Source of the DNA: Acidobacteriota bacterium
GTDB lineage: Bacteria; Acidobacteriota; Blastocatellia; Pyrinomonadales; Pyrinomonadaceae
Assembly (NCBI GenBank): GCA_020199975.1
Contig: JAIVJP010000300.1
Coordinates: forward strand, 1-10,604
DNA length: 10,604 nt
Reading direction: 5' to 3'
Positions 6,705-10,604 of this stretch are shown in pieces. The position numbers and the translations under genes are program-made. The notes beneath the pieces are model-generated. The model worked only from the letters and a program-made list of their open reading frames with translations. It did no database searches and was not told where the DNA came from. Positions within the stretch are counted from its first letter, which is position 1. The number at the start of each line of letters is the position of its first letter.

Positions 6705-8105
6705 ATGTTTACCGAAATTCAAAGTAAAGAACTCATGTTAGCTGTAATAGCACGCATCGCTATGCTTGCATTGCTCTGTATTTCACTTGCTGTTGGTAGC
6801 AACGCCCAGGCTGGCCGCTCAGGGCAAGTTCAAGGTGAGAGCCAGAAGACTCAAAGGCCAGAACCCGGGCAACAGAAACCTGAACCACCGGCACGTGAGG
6901 ATCAGCGAGAGGTGGAAACCCTCAAAATCGAGACCGATCTCGTGACCGTACCCGTCATCGCCACCGATCGAAACGGACTCTACATCCCCGATTTGCTGAA
7001 GAACGACTTTTCGATATCTGAAGATGGTGTTCCGCAGGAAATAGCCTTCTTTGCCATGATCAGTGTGCCATTTCACGTCGTCTTGATGCTCGACACAAGT
7101 GCGAGCACGCAGGAGAAGCTCGGGTTGATCCAGCGGGCGGCAGTTGCTTTCGTCGAGCAGTTGCAAAGCAGGGATCGAGTAAAAGTGATCTCGTTTGATG
7201 ACCAGGTTCGTGAGCTTAACGATTTTACCAACGATCGGGGTGACCTTAAAGTTGCAATCTACCGTACTCGTTCGGGGCAAGGCACCAAGCTCTACGATGC
7301 ATTTGCGCTGGCGCTTTCTTCCCTGGGCCGAATTCAAGGACGGAAGGCGATTGTGCTTTTCACCGACGGCGTCGATTACCATAGCGACTTGGCAAGTTTC
7401 GATGGGACGTTGCGAGTACTGGATGAAGAAGGAGTGTTGGTTTACCCGATTCGATACAACACCCGTGAAGACACCGAACGTATAGCTCGGCAACAGTCGG
7501 ATCAAGTTCCGCCGTTACCCACGATCGCCGTCATTAGAACACCTCCAGCCGGGACCACCGTGCCGACGTTCCCCAGCGACGATCCCAGCCCGATTCCCAC
7601 TTCTAGCACGCGGAACAAGACGGGACCTTTTGGCCTACCGCTGCCGGAGGAGATCATGCGCAGGCGCCGCGAGGGCGACCGCGAAGGTGACCGAAATCGC
7701 GATCGAGGGCTGCCTCCCACAGCCGGTCGCCGACCGGGCGGCACGGATACCCGTGACTCCTGGCCCGATCGAAGAAATGAACCGGACGCGACACCGGGTA
7801 GCACTTCAAGACGTGGCCAGGATTCAATCGGCAGGCTGCTCGACCACTTATACTTCACGGCAGACAGTTACCTTAAAGCGCTTGCCGACAAATCCGGGGG
7901 GCGTTTATTGCGCGCCGATACTCTGGAATCGCTTCCTGACGCCTTCGCAAACATCACCGCCGAACTGCGAACGCAGTATTCAATCGGCTATTACCCTACC
8001 AACAAGGCCCGCGATAATGGATATCGAAAGATCAAGGTCAACAGCACTCGTAAGAATGTAGCCATCCGGGCTCGCCCTGGTTATCGTGCGCCGAGTGGTG
8101 GCTGA
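6705..8105 (+). CDS. VWFA-related Acidobacterial domain protein (secreted or membrane-anchored)
   Basis: 466 residues from the ATG at 6705. A signal-peptide-like segment (AVIARIAMLALLCISLAVGS, residues 13-32) ends at NAQA, so the protein is exported. A Gln/Pro/Glu-rich linker leads to IETDLVTVPVIATDRNG (76-92), typical of the TIGR03436 'VWFA-related Acidobacterial domain' family. The VWA fold follows with a complete MIDAS: DTSAS (130-134), Thr194 in GTKLYDAF and Asp221 in LFTDGVD, so it should bind a divalent metal and a ligand. Residues about 268-376 form a Pro-, Arg- and Asp-rich low-complexity insert (including RRRREGDREGDRNRDRG) that splits the last part of the fold. The C-terminus (YLKALADKSGGRLL, then ELRTQYSIGYYP, ending in RPGYR) is the usual family end. 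An in-frame TTG at 6618 would add 29 residues but has no support. The ligand is unknown; the gene stands alone on its strand. Confidence 0.85.
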   Translation: MFTEIQSKELMLAVIARIAMLALLCISLAVGSNAQAGRSGQVQGESQKTQRPEPGQQKPEPPAREDQREVETLKIETDLVTVPVIATDRNGLYIPDLLKNDFSISEDGVPQEIAFFAMISVPFHVVLMLDTSASTQEKLGLIQRAAVAFVEQLQSRDRVKVISFDDQVRELNDFTNDRGDLKVAIYRTRSGQGTKLYDAFALALSSLGRIQGRKAIVLFTDGVDYHSDLASFDGTLRVLDEEGVLVYPIRYNTREDTERIARQQSDQVPPLPTIAVIRTPPAGTTVPTFPSDDPSPIPTSSTRNKTGPFGLPLPEEIMRRRREGDREGDRNRDRGLPPTAGRRPGGTDTRDSWPDRRNEPDATPGSTSRRGQDSIGRLLDHLYFTADSYLKALADKSGGRLLRADTLESLPDAFANITAELRTQYSIGYYPTNKARDNGYRKIKVNSTRKNVAIRARPGYRAPSGG

Positions 8106-8123
8106 GAGCGAACGTCTTAAACA

Positions 8124-8323
8124 GGTGCAGTGCAAGTTCGCACAACCCGCTGTGTGCCGGTCGACTACAGAACCGAGGAGCGGTTCGCGACCGGGTCCAG
8201 TCTCGCTAGAATCAATCAACAGGAACTCAGTGTTCCACCACGCGTGAGTGACGCGACACCTACCCGGTCGCTACCGCTCCTCGGTTCTGTAGTCGAGCTG
8301 TATCACCACAGCCTAACTGCACC
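8124..8323. repeat. Nested inverted-repeat element of about 200 bp
   Basis: The core arms are 8161-8196 and 8262-8296. The outer 24 bp match perfectly and, allowing one mismatch and one indel, pairing extends to about 35 bp. The 65-bp tip holds two small perfect hairpins, GGAAC-5-GTTCC (8222-8236) and CGCGT-5-ACGCG (8241-8255). Outside the core, GGTGCAGT (8124-8131) pairs with ACTGCACC (8316-8323). The element occupies most of the 361-base gene-free stretch 8106-8466 and is unrelated in sequence to the repeat at 1164-1283. It could be a MITE- or REP-derived element, a structured RNA, or a bidirectional terminator after the VWA gene. No flanking direct repeat is convincing. The rest of the stretch, 8324-8466, shows nothing clear. 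Confidence 0.8.
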
Positions 8324-8466
8324 GGTACTAATCGTACCTGCAGGAAACGTTGCCGTCGCGACTCTTGTCTTGTTTGCCTCACTCAGCCATGTTAGTTTTG
8401 TTCACCACGAAAACAGCTTAGAGAATCTGTGCTAGCGCTTTCCACAAAGCGGCGGCTTTCAGGACA

Positions 8467-9048
8467 ATGCCTAATCGAGACGACGCCTGGGAATTGCTGT
8501 GCGAATACACGAAGGGTGACAGCCTGCGTAAGCATGCGCTGGCAGTCGAGGCGGCAATGCGCGCGGCGGCTAAACGTTACGGCGAGGCTGACGATGATGT
8601 CGATGAGTGGGGACTAGTGGGACTGCTGCATGATTTTGATTACGAAATGTTTCCCAGTCCGGACCAGCACCCGTTTGCGGGCGCCAATATACTCTGCAGT
8701 CGCGGTTATTCTGATCGGATGATACGTGCGATCATGGGCCACGCAACCTATACCGGCGTGCCGCGCGACACTGACCTGGCTCGCGCGCTCTTCGCCACAG
8801 ATGAACTCTGTGGATTTCTGGTGGCTTGCGCACTTGTGCGACCAAATAAGAGTCTCGACGATCTGGAAGTTTCTTCCGTGAAAAAGAAGCTGAAGGACAA
8901 AGCTTTTGCGCGTTCAGTCAATCGAGATGATATCCGGCTCGGTGTGGAGGAGTTGGGTGTACCGCTCGAAGATCACATTCGATTTGTTATAGATGCCCTG
9001 CGGCCGGTGCAAAAAGCGATTGGACTGAATTCGGCCGGCACGTCGTGA
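8467..9048 (+). CDS. HD-domain metal-dependent hydrolase
   Basis: 193 residues. The HD superfamily ligands appear in order: His23 (SLRKHALAVEAAM), the HD pair His55-Asp56 (GLVGLLHDFDYE), His68 (DQHPFAGANIL), His92 (IMGHATYTGVPRDT) and Asp112 (FATDEL). This fits a metal-dependent phosphohydrolase, in the stand-alone group usually annotated 'HDIG domain-containing' or 'hydrolase'. The later segments LEVSSVKKKLKDKAFARSV (133-151) and EELGVPLEDHI (161-171) match conserved parts of the same group. The substrate is not known; nucleotides or phosphate monoesters are the usual candidates. Ribosome-binding support is weak (AGGA only two bases before ATG), but the start agrees with the family. It is preceded by the nested repeat and ends 18 bases before a convergent small membrane-protein gene. 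Confidence 0.88.
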   Translation: MPNRDDAWELLCEYTKGDSLRKHALAVEAAMRAAAKRYGEADDDVDEWGLVGLLHDFDYEMFPSPDQHPFAGANILCSRGYSDRMIRAIMGHATYTGVPRDTDLARALFATDELCGFLVACALVRPNKSLDDLEVSSVKKKLKDKAFARSVNRDDIRLGVEELGVPLEDHIRFVIDALRPVQKAIGLNSAGTS

Positions 9049-9066
9049 GAGCTTATCGTAGAGCGC

Positions 9067-9405
9067 TCACCCGACGTTACGAGGCACTATCGGCTGCGGT
9101 GGTTGCGTTGGCGTCGCGCGAGAGGTCAGGACCGAGGCCAGGATAAAAATTGCCAGGCTAAGCAAGGCGGAGAGAATGCCGGTCAATAATGCTTGGGTCT
9201 TGCGACGGCGAGCAGTGTGTCTATACACGAAAATGGCGCCCAGCACGACAGCGGCTACCGGCAGAATGAATGTCGAAGCAACTAAGAGGTCAGGCGCGGA
9301 AAGCCCTTTGAGCGAGGAAAACCTTCCCAGGATAATAGCGATTGAAGCGCCCGATCCTACAATGGCCGAGCCGAACGAGGCACTCAGTACCAGCTTCAGG
9401 CGCAT
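9067..9405 (-). CDS. Small three-helix membrane protein of unknown function
   Basis: 112 residues from the ATG at 9405, which has AAGGGA about nine bases upstream. The frame is open to 9531, but the extra 42 residues (Trp-, Cys- and Arg-rich) do not look like a protein start, so I use the internal ATG. Three hydrophobic segments are visible: about residues 8-27 (SASFGSAIVGSGASIAIILG), 40-60 (LVASTFILPVAAVVLGAIFV) and 72-93 (ALLTGILSALLSLAIFILAS). A basic loop YRHTARRRKTQ lies between the second and third, and the tail is Pro-rich (TPTQPPQPIVP). The basic loop after helix two suggests it faces the cytoplasm. I do not recognise the family. It converges with the HD gene and diverges from the proline dehydrogenase gene. 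Confidence 0.6.
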   Translation of the reverse strand: MRLKLVLSASFGSAIVGSGASIAIILGRFSSLKGLSAPDLLVASTFILPVAAVVLGAIFVYRHTARRRKTQALLTGILSALLSLAIFILASVLTSRATPTQPPQPIVPRNVG

Positions 9406-9582
9406 ACGCTCTGATCCCTTGGCGGTTTGGCTGTGAAAAACTTTGGCTTGTGTGAAGCAGTACTCCCCCGGCTCCCTCGTGCATCGCCAAGAGTACCATA
9501 CGCTACAAGCCAGCCAGGGTTGGGCAAGCAAATCCAGGATTTTCTAACTAATATTCGTTAAAGGATTATTGGTCCCGCGGAG

Positions 9583-10329
9583 ATGCTAACCAGAAGCGCC
9601 TTAAATTATCTCGAAGAAGCGGAGAAAGAGGTAGAAGAGTATCTGCGCATTCTTGATCAGATTGACAACACGGGCATTAACTCAAACGTTTCAATCAAGC
9701 TCAGCCAGTTTGGCCTCGAACTGGATCCGGGGCGGGCCTACAAGAACGCGCGCACTGTGGCTGCGGATGCTGCACGGCGCGGCAATTTTGTCAGGGTCGA
9801 CATGGAAAGCTCCAGAGTCACCGAGGTGACCATGGTTATTTTCAAACACCTCCGAAGAGAGTTTGGTTTGAATGACGTCGGTATCGTTTTGCAATCTTAT
9901 CTGCGACGCACCTACGCGGATGCGCAGGATTTACTGAAGATTCCCGCTCGGATCCGGATCTGCAAAGGTGCTTACAACGAACCCCCGGAAGTGGCTTTCC
10001 CGGACAAGAAAGACACGGATGAGAACTACATCCGCGTGATGCAATTATTGCTTTCAAGCGGCGTCTATCACGGAATTGCCACTCACGATCCGAAGATGAT
10101 TGACGCTACTATTGAGTTTGCCCAACGTGAAGGAATCGGCAAAGAAGCGTTTGAGTTTCAAATGCTCTACGGCGTCCGGCGCGATCTTCAGCACCAGCTT
10201 GCCGATGACGGTTACAACATGAGGGTCTATGTGCCCTATGGAAAACACTGGTATCCTTATTTCATGAGACGTCTGGCTGAACGTCCGGCTAACATCTGGT
10301 TCGTGCTGAAGAATCTATTCAAAGGCTGA
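9583..10329 (+). CDS. Proline dehydrogenase, N-terminally short (possibly a 5'-truncated gene)
   Basis: 248 residues covering most of the monofunctional PRODH barrel, the FAD enzyme that oxidises proline to pyrroline-5-carboxylate. Landmarks: NVSIKLSQFGLELD (35-48) with the flavin-contacting Lys39, RVDMESS (71-77), GIVLQSYLRRTYAD (100-113), IRICKGAYNEPPEVAFPDKK (124-143), GIATHDP (164-170), FEFQMLYGVR (190-199) and VYVPYGKHWYPYFMRRLAER (215-234), whose Arg229 and Arg230 hold the proline carboxylate. Bacterial homologues have about 300-310 residues; the missing part includes the N-terminal helices and the first barrel strand (the '..LDxLGE' motif). A TAA lies eight codons before the ATG, and none of the three plus-strand frames upstream shows the missing part. 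The ribosome-binding site is poor (GGAG abutting the ATG; AAGGA is 17 bases away). Residues 1-30 are helical, EEAEKEVEEYLRILDQI. Activity is doubtful. Confidence 0.85.
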   Translation: MLTRSALNYLEEAEKEVEEYLRILDQIDNTGINSNVSIKLSQFGLELDPGRAYKNARTVAADAARRGNFVRVDMESSRVTEVTMVIFKHLRREFGLNDVGIVLQSYLRRTYADAQDLLKIPARIRICKGAYNEPPEVAFPDKKDTDENYIRVMQLLLSSGVYHGIATHDPKMIDATIEFAQREGIGKEAFEFQMLYGVRRDLQHQLADDGYNMRVYVPYGKHWYPYFMRRLAERPANIWFVLKNLFKG

Positions 10330-10374
10330 GGGCGAGAGGCGCGATGTACTGTAGGCAAATCAGCTTCCTTGCGG

Positions 10375-10521
10375 ATGCGACAAAAACAGGAAAGAGATGC
10401 GCGTGAATTGGATTCCCCTCGTGAGATTTCGGCAATGCCGGCAGCAGTTACATCGCGATTCGTCAGGGTGCCGAGTGTGACAGAGAATACTACCGAACTC
10501 CTGGAGCGCAAGAAGAGATGA
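10375..10521 (+). CDS. Short hydrophilic ORF overlapping the nfeD-like start
   Basis: 48 codons from the ATG at 10375, ending with a TGA that overlaps the next gene's ATG in an ATGA arrangement. The product is charged and has no hydrophobic segment: MRQKQERDARELDSPREI at the start and PSVTENTTELLERKKR at the end. ACAGGAAAGA lies just inside the frame rather than before it, so the true start could be an internal ATG at 10435, which leaves 28 codons. The ATGA overlap suggests translational coupling to the NfeD-like gene if the ORF is real. I do not recognise a function. The opposite-strand frame over the same stretch is longer but has no protein-like features. Confidence 0.4.
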   Translation: MRQKQERDARELDSPREISAMPAAVTSRFVRVPSVTENTTELLERKKR

Positions 10522-10604
10522 GCGATTGGATCTGGATCCTATGGTGCGTGCTCGGTCTGGCTCTCATTGTCACCGAGGTCTTCACCACCGGATTTGTGCT
10601 GCTT
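10518..10604 (+). CDS. NfeD-like membrane protein (N-terminal part, runs off the window)
   Basis: The 29 codons visible from the ATG at 10518 read MSDWIWILWCVLGLALIVTE and then VFTTGFVLL. This matches the first transmembrane segment of short NfeD-family proteins, whose usual start is a Trp-rich helix followed by an 'E-hh-TPGFhhL'-like turn; here TTGF replaces the common TPGF. Family members are small integral-membrane proteins with a C-terminal OB-fold, and they are generally encoded next to SPFH/stomatin genes, so a stomatin gene downstream is expected but cannot be seen. AAGAAGAG immediately precedes the ATG and can serve as ribosome-binding site. The assignment rests on a single helix, hence moderate confidence. 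Confidence 0.65.
   Translation, partial: MSDWIWILWCVLGLALIVTEVFTTGFVLL

Noticed and set aside
6819..7505. 228-codon minus-strand ORF inside the VWA gene
   Set aside because: It is a long antisense shadow of a gene with clear VWA motifs; its translation shows no recognisable domain.
8124..8323. Integron attC site
   Set aside because: GCCTAAC at 8311-8317 resembles an R'' box, but it lies at the wrong end of the fold and no matching GTTRRRY partner follows; no integrase or cassette array is present.
8130..8435. 101-codon plus-strand ORF over the nested repeat
   Set aside because: Both repeat arms are translated within it, the composition is not protein-like, and no ribosome-binding site is present.
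9406..9531. 42-residue N-terminal extension of the small membrane protein
   Set aside because: The internal ATG at 9405 has AAGGGA at suitable spacing and starts directly before the first helix; the extension is Trp/Cys/Arg-rich and unlike a leader.
10257..10511. 84-codon minus-strand ORF after the proline dehydrogenase
   Set aside because: It overlaps the 3' end of the dehydrogenase and the small plus-strand ORF in antisense; the composition is Ser/Arg-rich without domains.
1..10604. CRISPR array, tRNA/rRNA genes, transposase or phage genes
   Set aside because: I saw no regularly spaced direct repeats, no tRNA-like cloverleaf and no such coding motifs on either strand.

Overview
The window looks like part of an Acidobacteriota chromosome, most likely class Blastocatellia. 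The evidence is a VWFA-related 'Acidobacterial' domain protein, a PEP-CTERM sorting tail, short palindromic repeats of the 'GCGGGCAT..TGCCCGC' kind that are scattered through such genomes, moderately high GC, and weak Shine-Dalgarno sequences. The taxonomic call is an inference, because no rRNA or marker protein could be compared.

Layout. Positions 1-1091 (minus strand): the start of a UMF1-type major facilitator, preceded by and almost touching an alkaline-phosphatase-superfamily metalloenzyme. Positions 1092-1751: mostly non-coding, with a paired REP-like palindrome and the scar of a PQQ/BamB-type beta-propeller gene that has lost its middle. Positions 1752-6079 (minus strand): a tetrapyrrole operon read as hemX/ccsA-like, hemA, hemC, hemD, then a short NTF2-like gene. 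A plausible sigma-70 promoter lies just upstream of the ccsA/hemX-like gene. HemA, HemC and HemD cover the steps from glutamyl-tRNA to uroporphyrinogen III, apart from HemL and HemB, which are not in the window. The HemX/CcsA-like membrane protein is a classic hemA neighbour.

Positions 6080-6704: promoter region, a strong rho-independent terminator, and an orphan PEP-CTERM tail on the minus strand. Positions 6705-8105 (plus): a secreted or anchored VWA protein with an intact MIDAS and an Arg/Asp/Pro-rich insert. Positions 8106-8466: non-coding, dominated by a nested inverted repeat of about 200 bp. Positions 8467-9048 (plus): an HD-domain hydrolase. Positions 9067-9405 (minus): a small three-helix membrane protein. 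Positions 9583-10329 (plus): a proline dehydrogenase missing its normal N-terminal part. Positions 10375-10604 (plus): a 48-codon ORF overlapping (ATGA) the start of an NfeD-like membrane protein that runs off the window.

No defence system, prophage, CRISPR array, transposase or obviously new multi-gene system is visible. The most interesting features are non-coding or decayed: two unrelated palindromic repeat elements, and four genes in 10 kb that are truncated or scarred (PQQ propeller, NTF2-like, PEP-CTERM tail, proline dehydrogenase).
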